Shown one piece after another: positions 44,443 through 54,623 of a DNA stretch of 64,000 nucleotides (position 1 is its first letter; each line of letters starts with the position of its first letter). The translations under genes were made by a program, and so were the position numbers. This DNA is from Saccharicrinis sp963675435 (GTDB lineage Bacteria; Bacteroidota; Bacteroidia; Bacteroidales; Marinilabiliaceae). The notes beneath the pieces were generated by a model. The model was given only the letters and a program-made list of their open reading frames with translations, did no database searches and was not told the DNA's origin. The stretch spans positions 2,914,001 to 2,978,000 of the forward strand of contig OY776216.1 in the NCBI GenBank assembly GCA_963675435.1, read 5' to 3'.

Positions 44443-44482
44443 AAAGGAATTCACCTAAATTATTTGTTGGTGACTTCCTTTT
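44443..44482. terminator. Bidirectional terminator between the hydrolase and M18 genes
   Basis: AAAGGAATTCACC (44443-44455) pairs with GGTGACTTCCTTT (44469-44481) with one mismatch. T-rich and A-rich flanks allow it to work for both convergent genes. Confidence 0.8.
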
Positions 44483-44516
44483 AAAATATTGTAATTAATT
44501 GAGGTTTTACTTGATT

Positions 44517-45818
44517 TTAAATATCGTAAAACGTTTCAAAAGCTCTTGTTACATATAAATGGTCTTTTACGCCAGCTAGTTCTCTAACGGAATGCATAGC
44601 TAGCATTGGATTACCTATATCAACTGATCTTAAATCAATTTGACTTAAAGATACATTACCTAAAGTTGAACCACCTTCCATATCAGAACGGTTTACAAAC
44701 TTTTGATAGGGCACATCAGCTTTCTTACATATTGTTTCAAAAACAGCTCCAGAATCTCCATCTGTAGTGTACTTTTGATTGGCATGTATTTTTATTACAG
44801 GTCCGCCATTGATTACTGGATGTAAAACCGGATCGTGTTTTTCTGTTTGGTTAGGATGAATTGAATGAGCCATATCTGCTGAAATCATAAAAGAATTATA
44901 GATCATTCTGTATAAATCATCTTCATCATAACCTAAGCCAAAATTAATGCGTTTCAGAATATTTGATAAAACAGGTGATCCGGCTCCTTGCTTGGTCTGA
45001 CTACCAACTTCTTCATTATCAAAAATACAAAGCATCTGAGTATTAATGTTATTGGTGGAATGAATCATTGCCTTTAAACCAGCATGAACCATGGCTAAGT
45101 CATCCAATTTTGGAGAGCTGATAAATTCATCATTAATTCCCATTATACAACCTTTTTCGTATTCGTATAGCGTTAAATCAAAATCAATGATATCTTCAGT
45201 ATTTATATTAAGTTGATGAGCTAATAATTTTAAAAGGTAATTCTCTTTTTCAAATGTATCATTAATAATACCCATTAATGGTAGCATATCTTTCTGGCGA
45301 TTGAGAGCAACACCATCATTTACCGATCTGTTTAAATGAATAGCCAAATTTGGTATAATTAGTATTGGCTTTTTAAAGTCTATGTATTTATGATCCGGGA
45401 ATAATGGATTTTTCGATTTTAAGCTAACTCTTCCTGCAACAGACAATGGTCTATCTAACCAAGACATTAGAATAGGTCCACCATAAACTTCTGTATTTAG
45501 TTTAAGTAGCTTTTTCTCCACAAGCATTTCCGGATTGGGCTTAATTTTAAAGCCAGGAGAATCGCTATGAGCACTAATCATTTTAATACCAGATGAAGGT
45601 AAGTCATTATTCCCTGTTGTAAATGCAAAAATAGCAGAACCGTTTTTAGTGGTAAAATATTTTTTGCCTTTTTCAATCTTCCATTTATCTTTAATTTTTA
45701 GTTCTTCAAAACCATTAGTTAAAAGGGTGTTTGAAATGTTTGAAACTACATGATAAGGGGAAGGACTGTTATAAATAAAATTAATTAATTCTGTCGCATG
45801 TATAATTTCTGGTGTCAT
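44517..45818 (-). CDS. M18-family aminopeptidase
   Basis: A 433-aa cytoplasmic metallopeptidase of family M18 (aspartyl aminopeptidase type). Metal ligands are seen in MISAHSDSPGFKIKP (His/Asp), FDNEEVGSQTKQGAGS (Glu pair), DMAHSIHPN and, near the end, the His in LAMHSVRE. The length agrees with ApeB-type enzymes of about 430 aa. It cleaves N-terminal acidic residues from peptides. It is monocistronic and convergent with the upstream hydrolase. Confidence 0.94.
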   Translation of the reverse strand: MTPEIIHATELINFIYNSPSPYHVVSNISNTLLTNGFEELKIKDKWKIEKGKKYFTTKNGSAIFAFTTGNNDLPSSGIKMISAHSDSPGFKIKPNPEMLVEKKLLKLNTEVYGGPILMSWLDRPLSVAGRVSLKSKNPLFPDHKYIDFKKPILIIPNLAIHLNRSVNDGVALNRQKDMLPLMGIINDTFEKENYLLKLLAHQLNINTEDIIDFDLTLYEYEKGCIMGINDEFISSPKLDDLAMVHAGLKAMIHSTNNINTQMLCIFDNEEVGSQTKQGAGSPVLSNILKRINFGLGYDEDDLYRMIYNSFMISADMAHSIHPNQTEKHDPVLHPVINGGPVIKIHANQKYTTDGDSGAVFETICKKADVPYQKFVNRSDMEGGSTLGNVSLSQIDLRSVDIGNPMLAMHSVRELAGVKDHLYVTRAFETFYDI

Positions 45819-46051
45819 TATATTTAATTTTTTGCAATTTATAAATAAACAGTCATAAGCTACAATTGTATGATATGACTTTTGTTATTCTTTTAAATTC
45901 AAGGTTTATAGCTGACTTATTTTTGTTTAAAGGGCAAACAAATAATGTTGACTAATTGTTTTTATTTTGGTTTAACTATAAAAAATGATATTTTATATTT
46001 AATTATTGAGATTTGGAGTAGTTAATCTTTATTAAGAATAATTGTTTGTTG

Positions 46052-46059
46052 TAGGTTTG
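46052..46059 (+). promoter_or_regulatory. -7 box TAGGTTTG of the GAF-domain gene
   Basis: An exact TAnnTTTG match. The predicted start of transcription (about 46066) falls after the in-frame GTG at 46064, so ATG 46082 is the better start codon. Confidence 0.5.
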
Positions 46060-46081
46060 CTTTGTGACAATATGTAATAGT

Positions 46082-48463
46082 ATGAATGAAAGGAAAAATA
46101 TAAAATGTACTCTTAGTAAAATTCCTTTTAAGGTATCATTGAGTTTTGAATATTTAATTGACGATATTGAAAAGATTTCATCTGATGTTAATCATCCGAT
46201 GAACTTAATGGCTCAGCAAGTAGTTTCGTTAATTGAAAATGAAGTAGAACTTAAATCTACACAAATTGATTTGCCGTATCTTGAAGAAAATAAGGATATT
46301 GTGAATAAACTAATGGCTTTTGTTATAAATCCGTTGGTCAATAAGGATGAATTATCTGCTGTTTTTCCACCTTTTGCATGGGAGCCTTTTTATGCTACAC
46401 ATTATTTCGAAAAATTATTTTTTGATCCTGGGAAAACAAATTTTCTGGTTAGTCATGTTCTACCGGAGGATGATAAGATGTTGGTTTTGGTTTTATACCA
46501 TGCATATATGTTGATATTAGATAAAATTTACGGTATTGACTTGTATCAGGATAAACCACTAACATTTAAACTTGAAGATGATAAAACAAAATTGGTTAGG
46601 TTTTATTCTTCACGGATCAATACTCAGTATATCAATATTATCCTGTCTGAAAAACACCAAAAATTAAGTGAGGAAGAATTAAAAACACTGGTTAATGTAG
46701 ATAACGATCTGGATTATTGGAATAAAATGATTCCGTTAGAGAATTATGAATTTCGAGGTTTCATGAAGATCGATTATTTTGATGTAACTTATGATTATGT
46801 TATTTCTCAATTAAAATCTGATTTACTAAATCGAAAAACCATAATTACTAACCAAGGTTTCGAAAATGTAAAGGAATGGATTAGGTCTTTAATTGAGAAT
46901 CCAGAATTAGAAGTTGGGTTAATTGGAATTACAGATTTTAAATCATCATATAATAAAAATTTTATTTGGAAAAGTATAGTACCTTATGACGAGCTTTCTT
47001 GCGGAGATTATCTAGGAAGCATATATGAAGATGCTTTTATAAACCAGAAGATTATTATAACAAATGATTTTAAAGAGGAATTGAGTAGTAAGGTCACAAA
47101 AGCATTTATTCGCAGAGGGATAAGAAGTCATGTTATTGTTCCTTTAATTGTAGATAATGCTGTTGTTGGAGTCCTGGAGTTTGGATGTACAAAGCCTGGG
47201 AATTTGACAATGATTCAGGTGAAACGACTTCAAGAGGTTTTTCCAATTTTTGCAATTGCCATAAATCGTTCAAAAACAGAATGGAATGATAGAGTTAAAG
47301 CTTTTATTCAAAAGGAGTTTACTGCAATTCATCCAACCGTAGAGTGGAAATTTAAGGAAACTGTTCAGAATTTACTAAATGTTGAAAGTTGTGAGGATGA
47401 TGTACGGGTTGCAGATCCAATTGTTTTCAATAATGTGATACCAATTTACGGAGCATCTGATATCAGAGGTTCTTCCATTGAAAGAAATAAGGCTATACAA
47501 GCTGATTTAACTGATCAGCTATTGATGGTTAAAAATATCTTTTCATCAGATGGAATGCTAAATAACATACCACTTGTATCTAATTTGTTTTTTAAAATTA
47601 GTAATTACCTTAAAAGTGTTGAAGAAGGATTAAAAGCGGGTGATGAGATGGCTGTTATTGAGTTTTTAAAAGATGAGATACAACCAATTTTAAATATTCT
47701 TAAGGAGCGCAATATTGAATTAAGGAATTTAGTTGACTCATATTTTGCAAAGTTGGATCCTACATTAGGCGTATATTATAATAAAAGAAAAGATTTTGAA
47801 GATAGTTTAACTATGATCAATGATCATGTTAGTGATATTTTAGATAAAGAACAGTTAAAGGCGCAACAGGTTTTTCCTCATTATTTTGAAAAATACAGAA
47901 CTGATGGAGTTGAATATAATGCTTATATAGGTCAGTCTTTGGTTAAGAATCTCTTGTATAATAAAGTTTATTTGAATAATCTTAGGTTGTGGCAATTATT
48001 GGTTATGATTAAAACAGCCCGAAAAGTTAAAGAGATTCAGGATTCGCTGAAAACAAAATTGGATATATCACAATTAATACTTGTTCATTCAGCACCTTTA
48101 AGTATTGCATTCCGACAAGATGAAAAGAAATTTGATGTGGATGGTGCGTACAATATCCGTTATGAGATAACAAAAAAGAGAATAGATAAAGCGCTCATTA
48201 AGAATACTAAAGAGAGAGTGACTCAAGTAGGAAAAATAGCGATCATATATTCATATGCGGAAGAGATTGAAGAATATAAACGTTATATTGATTATATGAT
48301 TTCAAAGGGTTTTATTACTGATAACGTTGAAAATTTGGAACTTGAAGATTTAATAGGAGCTTCTGGATTAAAAGCTTTAAGAATAGAAGTGGATTTTAGT
48401 AAATCAAGTACAGAAGGAATTGATAACGCCAAGTACGAAGCGTTTATTGGTTTAGATTATTAA
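46082..48463 (+). CDS. Large GAF-domain protein of unknown function
   Basis: About 793 aa from ATG 46082. No signal peptide or membrane segment, so it is cytoplasmic. Around residues 255-390 the pattern VGLIGITDFKSSYN ... RSHVIVPLIVDNAVVGVLEFG fits a GAF domain. The rest is helical with no motif I recognise; the C-terminal half has charged helices such as KKRIDKALIKNTKERVTQVGK. No kinase, cyclase or other output domain can be seen, so its signal route is unknown. Large single-GAF proteins of about this length occur in Bacteroidota as conserved hypotheticals. It has a clear terminator and its own -7 box. Confidence 0.78.
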   Translation: MNERKNIKCTLSKIPFKVSLSFEYLIDDIEKISSDVNHPMNLMAQQVVSLIENEVELKSTQIDLPYLEENKDIVNKLMAFVINPLVNKDELSAVFPPFAWEPFYATHYFEKLFFDPGKTNFLVSHVLPEDDKMLVLVLYHAYMLILDKIYGIDLYQDKPLTFKLEDDKTKLVRFYSSRINTQYINIILSEKHQKLSEEELKTLVNVDNDLDYWNKMIPLENYEFRGFMKIDYFDVTYDYVISQLKSDLLNRKTIITNQGFENVKEWIRSLIENPELEVGLIGITDFKSSYNKNFIWKSIVPYDELSCGDYLGSIYEDAFINQKIIITNDFKEELSSKVTKAFIRRGIRSHVIVPLIVDNAVVGVLEFGCTKPGNLTMIQVKRLQEVFPIFAIAINRSKTEWNDRVKAFIQKEFTAIHPTVEWKFKETVQNLLNVESCEDDVRVADPIVFNNVIPIYGASDIRGSSIERNKAIQADLTDQLLMVKNIFSSDGMLNNIPLVSNLFFKISNYLKSVEEGLKAGDEMAVIEFLKDEIQPILNILKERNIELRNLVDSYFAKLDPTLGVYYNKRKDFEDSLTMINDHVSDILDKEQLKAQQVFPHYFEKYRTDGVEYNAYIGQSLVKNLLYNKVYLNNLRLWQLLVMIKTARKVKEIQDSLKTKLDISQLILVHSAPLSIAFRQDEKKFDVDGAYNIRYEITKKRIDKALIKNTKERVTQVGKIAIIYSYAEEIEEYKRYIDYMISKGFITDNVENLELEDLIGASGLKALRIEVDFSKSSTEGIDNAKYEAFIGLDY

Positions 48464-48471
48464 TGATAGAA

Positions 48472-48502
48472 AAAAAGCGATACTTTTTGTATCGCTTTTT
48501 TA
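48472..48502 (+). terminator. Terminator after the GAF-domain gene
   Basis: GCGATAC (48477-48483) pairs with GTATCGC (48489-48495), extended by A/T pairs, with a 5-nt loop and a T-run. Confidence 0.93.
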
Positions 48503-48529
48503 TTGAGTAAAATATTTTTTAAGGAGTTT

Positions 48530-49042
48530 TTAGTTTCTTGCCATTTGAGCAAGTTTATTACTAACCACAATATTTCTTTGTTCTGCAATTTCGCTGTTTA
48601 ACTGAAACGTAAGCTTATTATCTACAATTTTAAAATTAATAATTGAATACGCTGGAGTATAAGCTTGTTCCTCAGTAACTGTCATTATAGCATGATTTCC
48701 TAATTGTTCTAGATCTTTCTTCAATCTTCCCGATTTACCTTTGGGAATAAAAAGAACCTGGCAGTTTTTCATATCTTCAATACTTGATACTTCTATTACA
48801 TTAATTTTTGCAAAGCCAACACTTTTGCCATTAACAGTGCTATTAAGCTCATTTAAAATAGCATGACTATTACCATAAACACCTACAGTAAAAGTTTTCA
48901 TTGATTCTTGTTGAGGCCATCTTACGTACCTCATAAAGCTTGCAATAAACGAAGCTTCTACTTTTTCAACAGCTGTTTGAGCATTAATGTTAATAAATAG
49001 CACAGATAGTAATGCTATTCCCAAAAACCTTTTAATCATCAT
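48530..49042 (-). CDS. YfiR-like (DUF4154) periplasmic protein
   Basis: A 170-aa exported protein with a signal peptide (FLGIALLSVLFININA). The mature part shows the YfiR/DUF4154 pattern: VEASFIASFMRYVRWP at the start, VGVYGNSHAILNELN, VLFIPKGKSGRLKKDLEQLGN, and the typical end ISTKLA-like NIVVSNKLAQMAR. In Pseudomonas, YfiR holds a membrane diguanylate cyclase inactive. No cyclase gene is next to it here, so the Bacteroidota role is open. It is followed on the same strand by no close gene. Confidence 0.85.
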   Translation of the reverse strand: MMIKRFLGIALLSVLFININAQTAVEKVEASFIASFMRYVRWPQQESMKTFTVGVYGNSHAILNELNSTVNGKSVGFAKINVIEVSSIEDMKNCQVLFIPKGKSGRLKKDLEQLGNHAIMTVTEEQAYTPAYSIINFKIVDNKLTFQLNSEIAEQRNIVVSNKLAQMARN

Positions 49043-49296
49043 TCAATACTTAGTTTAATGTTAACTATAAATTTATAGTCACTTAACGTATGTGTCAGTG
49101 TTAAGTTTCTGTTCTTTAATTTATTTAACACATTTATATGTTGAGTATTAACGATTTAAAGAATGATGTATTTTGTAATGGTCAGATAGACAGGCATATA
49201 GATTTGAATAATTCTCATTTATACACAAAGTGTCAATTATTTGATTATGTTATTTTAACATTTAATGGCTCTTTGGTATTAATAAAAATGTAGTAT

Positions 49297-49653
49297 TCAG
49301 GCACATAGGGTCTTTATAGCATTATTGAAATCCTCCTTAATTAATGGTTTGGTAATAAAAGCCGATGCTCCGTAGGTTAAACAAGCATCTATGGTGTTTA
49401 ACGAATTATCTCCGGATAAAATAATGACAGGTATATCAAGCCATTCTTCTTTAATTTCTTTTAGTATTTCGAAGCCATCTTTATTAGGCATATATAGGTC
49501 TAATAAAATCAAATCAGGTTTTTCTTTAATGATAAGTTTCCATCCTTCCAAACCATCTGAAGCTTCAAATATTTGGAAATTATATAGAGATAAGAATTTT
49601 TTTATGGTAACCCTCGATTCTAATGCATCGTCAACTATTAAAACTTTTTTCAT
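49297..49653 (-). CDS. Receiver-only response regulator
   Basis: A 118-aa receiver. Acidic residues in VLIVDDALESRV, phospho-acceptor Asp in PDLILLDLYMPNKDGF, switch Ser in VIILSGDNS, and Lys in FITKPLIKEDF are all present. It has no DNA-binding or enzymatic output, so it must act on a partner protein or in a phosphorelay. No kinase gene is adjacent. Compared with the receiver at 41053 it is the ordinary CheY-like length. Confidence 0.92.
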   Translation of the reverse strand: MKKVLIVDDALESRVTIKKFLSLYNFQIFEASDGLEGWKLIIKEKPDLILLDLYMPNKDGFEILKEIKEEWLDIPVIILSGDNSLNTIDACLTYGASAFITKPLIKEDFNNAIKTLCA

Positions 49654-50925
49654 GATGTGGAGTGTTTAAATTAGTTTTACATTTGAACTTATAATTCAAT
49701 ATACGCTGATTATTTAAGATAGATGATTTTAGTTGATAGATCATAGGTTTTGGTTTGTAAAGGTGCATTTATTTGATGCTAATATTATTAATATTTAACA
49801 AAATATTTGTTGTTAGAACTCCTGATTTTGAAGATCAGATGACTATCATAATTAAACGCGATTTGGAATGAATCATCTTAAAACTGTTTTCGCTTTATTA
49901 TTCTTTCCATTGCAAGCAGTAATAGATATTTTTTTTGTTGATTTCTATAATGCTTATTTGTTGATTTGTCAATTTGGTATTTTATTAAGCTGCATTCTTC
50001 TCTCTTCTCCTTTCTCCTTTTTCCTTTTTCCTTTGTCGTTGGTATTAAAGTATACTAAAATGTGATTAGGAAAAATAACAGTAATTTTACTGTTATATTC
50101 TTCTTTTGTAAACAATTGGTTATTAGTGTGTAGTGATTTGATGTAATTTTGTTTGTGGTTCGTTTTTATCCCCATGGTGCTTCATAATTCCATTATTAAC
50201 CAAAATTGATAGTTTTGGATTCCACTTTTGATTAAAAAGAGTGTTTTGGATTCCGAATTTGGCTGTTTTTGCATTTTTCGGTACTGTTTTTGTATTTTTC
50301 GGTACTTTTCTTCGCACTTCTTCGCACCGTCTTCGCAAAACCTATACATATTATATGCATTGTCTTCGCACTCTGTATGCCCCTGCTATGGGATTTGTTC
50401 GGAACACGTTCGCCATTCTTCACATGCGCTACACAGTCTCTATTCAGCTTTATTGTCCTAAGGGGGCGAAGAATATGTATAGAGTCTGCATTGAAATGAC
50501 GTAGAAGGGCGAGCTTGTATTGAAGCTGTTTCATAGTAATGTAAAAGATGGTACCTATTTAGTATATCGATAATTGGATTATGATCGTCTTTTAATTACC
50601 ATACAATTTAGATTGGTGATACATCCTTATGAGCTAATATATTTAAACGACAATCATTTTCGAATGAGATTAATATTACTTTATCATTTTATAAATGAAG
50701 AAGAAATAATGTAGTTTTTGTAAAACATAAATATCACTATAATAATGTTTTAAGTGGTTTGTGATGTTAAATAAATAAACTAGTAGGGACCGGTAGGTAT
50801 TTTTTAATTAATTTTTCTTATTATTGCAAGAATAAATAAAAATTAACGATTAAATAAATTCTTTAACAGTTGATTTTTTTGGTTTAGGTATTAAAAAAAG
50901 AAGTTTAATTTAAATAAATAAAGAC
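49654..50925. other. 1.27 kb region without a supported gene; island of different composition at about 50210-50540
   Basis: All frames here are short and overlap each other on both strands. A pyrimidine-rich stretch lies near 49995-50040 (repeated TCTCC and TTTCC). From about 50210 to 50540 the base composition shifts visibly to higher GC. That part carries a 21-bp tandem repeat (TGTTTTTGCATTTTTCGGTAC, second copy with one change, 50264-50305), then three copies of a 10-bp CTTCTTCGCA-like unit (about 50309-50337), and a TTTTGGATTCC direct repeat at 50213 and 50244. A minus-strand frame (50232-50534, 100 aa) is Lys/Arg-rich; whether it is coding is unknown. The rest is the AT-rich leader of galK. 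Confidence 0.5.
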
Positions 50926-52203
50926 ATGGCAACTATAAGCTCATTAATTGAAAAGCTAAATGGAGGAGATAATTCTTTTTTCAAAGAGTTATATGGTACT
51001 GATCAGGTTATTTTAAAAGAACAGGCTGATCGTTACGTTAAATACATGAACGAATTTAAAAGTATTTACGGTAGTGAAGAGGTAATGTTATTGAGTTCTC
51101 CAGGTCGTACTGAAGTTGGTGGTAATCATACAGATCATCAATTAGGACGTGTGCTTGCAGGTGCTGTTAATTTAGATAATATAGCTGTTGCAGCTCCAAA
51201 TGGAACTAACATTGTACGTATTACATCTATAGGTTTTGATCCATTTGAAGTAGATCTTAGTGATCTAGAAGTGAAAGAATTTAAAATTACTCCGGGAAAC
51301 CTTGTTAAAGCAATTGCAAATGGAGTTAAAGATTTAGGTCTTGAAATTGGTGGATTTGATGCAGTAATTCATGGTTGTGTGCCAGAGGGTTCTGGATTAA
51401 GTTCTTCTGCTTCTTTTGAAGTATTGATTGGAGCAATATTCAGTAATTTGTTTAATGAAGGAAAATTAGATCCTGTAGATAATGCAAAAATAGGACAGAA
51501 AGCAGAGCATGCTTGTAAAAAATTCTGTGGTTTAATGGATCAAACAGCTTGTGCTGTTGGTGGTTTCATTACAATTGACTTTGCAGATGCAGCTAACCCA
51601 ATTGTTAAAGCATTAGATTTTGATTTTGCAAAAACAGGTTATTCTTTAGTTATTACTAATACAGGTGGTAGTCACGGAGGATTAGACGAAGAGTATAATG
51701 CATTACCTTCAGAAATGAAAGATGTGGCAAAAGAGTTAGGGCAGGATGTACTACGTCCACTTTCAATGGAAGATGTAGTATCGGGAATTCCTTCTATCAG
51801 AGAGAAAGTTGGTGATAGAGCATTATTACGTGCCATCCACTTTCAGGCCGATAATACAAGAGTTGTTGATGAAGTAGAGGCTTTAGAGGCTAACAAATTT
51901 GATAAATTTCTGGAGTTGGTTATCGAGTCTGGATTTAGCTCATACATGTACAACCAAAATATTTATGTTGCAAAAGATGTAAGAAATCAAAGTGTTTCTT
52001 TAGGATTAGCATTGAGTGATTTAGTGTTAAAAGGAAAAGGTGCATGGCGTGTTCATGGTGGTGGTTTTGCCGGAACTATTCAGGCATTTGTGCCTAACGA
52101 TTTATTGGATACATATATCTCTACTTTAGAATCAGTATTTGGAAAAGGTAATTGTCATAAATTATTTATCCGTTCTAAAGGAGCTGTTGAGGTTGAATTG
52201 TAG
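50926..52203 (+). CDS. galK: Galactokinase
   Basis: A 425-aa GHMP kinase. The family signature GRTEVGGNHTDHQ (residues 60-72) is the galactokinase version of the sugar-binding motif. The ATP-binding Gly/Ser loop is VPEGSGLSSSASFE (about 151-164). A third motif, GGGFAGTIQAFV, is near the C-terminus. It phosphorylates galactose at C1 in the Leloir pathway. It is followed 39 bp later by a sugar permease gene and then galM, so the three form a galactose unit. A galT gene is not in the window. Confidence 0.95.
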   Translation: MATISSLIEKLNGGDNSFFKELYGTDQVILKEQADRYVKYMNEFKSIYGSEEVMLLSSPGRTEVGGNHTDHQLGRVLAGAVNLDNIAVAAPNGTNIVRITSIGFDPFEVDLSDLEVKEFKITPGNLVKAIANGVKDLGLEIGGFDAVIHGCVPEGSGLSSSASFEVLIGAIFSNLFNEGKLDPVDNAKIGQKAEHACKKFCGLMDQTACAVGGFITIDFADAANPIVKALDFDFAKTGYSLVITNTGGSHGGLDEEYNALPSEMKDVAKELGQDVLRPLSMEDVVSGIPSIREKVGDRALLRAIHFQADNTRVVDEVEALEANKFDKFLELVIESGFSSYMYNQNIYVAKDVRNQSVSLGLALSDLVLKGKGAWRVHGGGFAGTIQAFVPNDLLDTYISTLESVFGKGNCHKLFIRSKGAVEVEL

Positions 52204-52242
52204 TAAGGAATTCATTTATATTATTAATAATATTTTATTAAG

Positions 52243-53451
52243 ATGAGTAAAAATAAATATTTATTTCCCCTGGTTGTAATGGCCTCATTGTTTTTCCTTT
52301 TTGGATTTATTACAACAATGAATAATTCAACTATTGAGTTTTTGAAGGATGCTTTTGGTTTAAATGATGTACAAAAGCAGTTGCCTAATACTTTCTTTTA
52401 TGGTGCATATATTTTATCTGTGCCTGTTGGATTTTTAATTAATAAAATTGGATATCGTTTCTCGATCTTTACTGGTTTAGGAATGATTGCCTTAGGTTTC
52501 TTTGCCAGTATTCCTGGTGTAGGGTTTGGGTATTATGGATTCCTAAGTGCAGTATCTATTTTTGCTATTGGAGTAGTTATACTTCAGGTTGCAGCAGCTC
52601 CTTATGTAGTTGCATTAGGACCAAAAGAAAGTTCTGCAAGTCGTTTAACATTAACCAATGCATTAAACTCAGTAGCAACAGTAATTGCACCAATTTTCGT
52701 ATCTGTACTTTTAGTAACTCCAGAATTAGGAGAAGGTGAAGTGTTAGAAAACTCAGCAATTAAGGAAATAGTTCAAAATCCTTTTATTGGAATTGGAGTA
52801 GCTACAGCTGTTATTCTTCTTATTATGTTCTTTTTAAAATTGCCAAATATTAAGGACGAGCAAGAAAAGGCTGAAGCAGAAGGTGCAGTAAAACATAAGT
52901 CCAGTGCATTTAAATATACTCACGTTTGGTTGGGTTCATTAGCTATTTTTGTGTATATGGGTATTGAAATTGGAATTCCAAGTTTCTTTGCAGATTTTTC
53001 GAATAATACTGGTGCTGTAATTGAAACTTCAACAACAGATATGTTAAAGTACTATTGGGGTGGTTTAATGGTTGGACGATTATTGGGTATTTTTGTTCTA
53101 CAGAAGTTCAAGCCTGGAGTAATCTTAACAGTATGTGCCTTAGGTGGAGCTGCCATGTTAACAGGAAGTATTCTTATTTCAGGTAATGTTAGTATGTGGA
53201 TGTTCTTAGGAACAGGTTTATTCCATTCAATCATGTGGCCTGTTATTTACAGTTTAGCTTTAGAAGATTTAGGTCCTCATGCCGATGTTGCTTCTGGTAT
53301 TATTGCAACATCAGTAATTGGAGCAGCTATTTTAATGCCAATCATGGGAGCTATTCAAACATGGGTTGGTGTAATTGCAGCTGTTAGTTGTTTATTTGTA
53401 TATTATTTATATTTGATTTTCTTTGCAGCTAAAGGATCAAAAATTAGATAA
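52243..53451 (+). CDS. Sugar MFS transporter (FucP/GluP-like)
   Basis: A 402-aa protein with twelve membrane helices of the fucose/glucose-galactose permease group. It starts FPLVVMASLFFLFGFITTMNN. Clear pieces are VAAAPYVVALGPKESSASRLTLTNALNS and the second-half helix IFVYMGIEIGIPSFF. Since it lies between galK and galM, galactose or glucose is the likely substrate, taken up by proton symport. It is followed by a stem-loop at 53476-53507. Confidence 0.9.
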   Translation: MSKNKYLFPLVVMASLFFLFGFITTMNNSTIEFLKDAFGLNDVQKQLPNTFFYGAYILSVPVGFLINKIGYRFSIFTGLGMIALGFFASIPGVGFGYYGFLSAVSIFAIGVVILQVAAAPYVVALGPKESSASRLTLTNALNSVATVIAPIFVSVLLVTPELGEGEVLENSAIKEIVQNPFIGIGVATAVILLIMFFLKLPNIKDEQEKAEAEGAVKHKSSAFKYTHVWLGSLAIFVYMGIEIGIPSFFADFSNNTGAVIETSTTDMLKYYWGGLMVGRLLGIFVLQKFKPGVILTVCALGGAAMLTGSILISGNVSMWMFLGTGLFHSIMWPVIYSLALEDLGPHADVASGIIATSVIGAAILMPIMGAIQTWVGVIAAVSCLFVYYLYLIFFAAKGSKIR

Positions 53452-53475
53452 AATAAAATTCAGTATTAATAAGAT

Positions 53476-53508
53476 AAAGCATCTATTAGTATTTAATAGA
53501 TGCTTTTT
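53476..53508 (+). terminator. Stem-loop after the sugar permease
   Basis: AAAGCATCTATT (53476-53487) pairs perfectly with AATAGATGCTTT (53495-53506), with T-rich sequence after it. It can end a transcript before galM, or attenuate. Confidence 0.8.
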
Positions 53509-53522
53509 AATATAATGTTTTT

Positions 53523-54545
53523 ATGACAAAAGCTTCAGATATATTTACATTAAAAAATTCCAATGGTGTAGAAGTTTCTTTTATTGGAAGAGGTGGACAA
53601 ATTGTTGGTATTAAAGTACCAGACGCCAAAGGTGAAGTTGCCGATGTGGTAGTTGGTTACCAAACAGTAGATGAGGCATTGGCAGGTGATGCTTATTTAG
53701 GAGCATTATGTGGTCGTTATGCAAATCGTATTGTTAAAGGGCAATTTGAGCTAGATGGTGAAAAGTATCAATTAGATATTAATAACGAACCAAACCATTT
53801 GCATGGAGGTGTTGATGGTTTTAATTTAAGAGTTTGGAATGTTGAATTTTATGTAGATCCTAAATTTGTAGAGGCCTATAAGCTATCATTGGTTAGTCCT
53901 GATGGAGATCAAAATTACCCGGGAGAATTAACTGTAAGTGTTATTTATGGTTTAACAGATGATAATGAGTTTGTAATTGATTATACGGCTGAAACTAGCA
54001 AAACAACAATTATCAATTTAACCAGTCATGCTTATTTTAATTTAAAGGGTGCTGGTACAGGATCAATTGAAAAGCATGAATTACAATTGAATGCTTCTAA
54101 ATTTACACCTATTGATGGTGAGATTGGTACTGTTTCAGGAGAAATAGCAGAAGTAAAAGATACAGCAATGGATTTTATAGTTGCAAAACCAATTGGAGAA
54201 GCATGTGTTGCTGATGATGCTCAGGTAAAACTTGTGGATGGAATAGATCATAATTTTGTAATCGATGGTTATGATGGTTCGCTTAAGTTGGCTGCCAGAT
54301 TGAAAGATCCAGAGAGTGGAAGAGAAATGGAAGTGTATACAGATCAGCCAGGTGTTCAGGTTTATACTGGTAGTCATTTTGATAACTCTGAAACAGGTAA
54401 ATTAGGTAATCCAATTGAAAAATGGGCAGGAGTAGCTTTAGAAACTCAAATTTTCCCTGATGCACCAAATAAAGCTAATTTTCCAAATGCTGTATTAAAA
54501 CCAGGTGAAACATATAAACATACTTGTGTATATAAATTCATTTAA
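53523..54545 (+). CDS. galM: Aldose 1-epimerase (mutarotase)
   Basis: A 340-aa beta-sandwich enzyme. LGALCGRYANRIVKGQF near the N-terminus, NHLHGGVDGFNLRVW (about residues 95-110) with the first catalytic His region, SHAYFNLKGAG with the second His, and VALETQIFPDAPNK with the Glu base near the C-terminus are all present. It interconverts alpha and beta galactose or glucose for the kinase encoded upstream. Length is normal. A terminator follows at 54592-54623. Confidence 0.94.
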   Translation: MTKASDIFTLKNSNGVEVSFIGRGGQIVGIKVPDAKGEVADVVVGYQTVDEALAGDAYLGALCGRYANRIVKGQFELDGEKYQLDINNEPNHLHGGVDGFNLRVWNVEFYVDPKFVEAYKLSLVSPDGDQNYPGELTVSVIYGLTDDNEFVIDYTAETSKTTIINLTSHAYFNLKGAGTGSIEKHELQLNASKFTPIDGEIGTVSGEIAEVKDTAMDFIVAKPIGEACVADDAQVKLVDGIDHNFVIDGYDGSLKLAARLKDPESGREMEVYTDQPGVQVYTGSHFDNSETGKLGNPIEKWAGVALETQIFPDAPNKANFPNAVLKPGETYKHTCVYKFI

Positions 54546-54591
54546 AAGAAAGTATATATATTATCAAGAATTTAACTTAGCGAGTTTAATT

Positions 54592-54623
54592 AGCCATCTC
54601 AAAATATTGGGGTGGCTTTTTTA
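54592..54623 (+). terminator. Terminator after galM
   Basis: AGCCATCTC (54592-54600) pairs with GGGGTGGCT (54609-54617, two G-U) followed by a T-run. Confidence 0.85.

Noticed and set aside
49868..50065. Small membrane protein gene
   Set aside because: The hydrophobic reading arises from a pyrimidine-rich tract (TTTCC/TCTCC); there is no promoter, no conserved pattern, and a competing frame on the other strand.
50228..50534. Several overlapping genes in the higher-GC island
   Set aside because: Four frames on both strands are open over the same bases, which follows from repeats and composition; none has a recognisable protein pattern. Kept only as an island.
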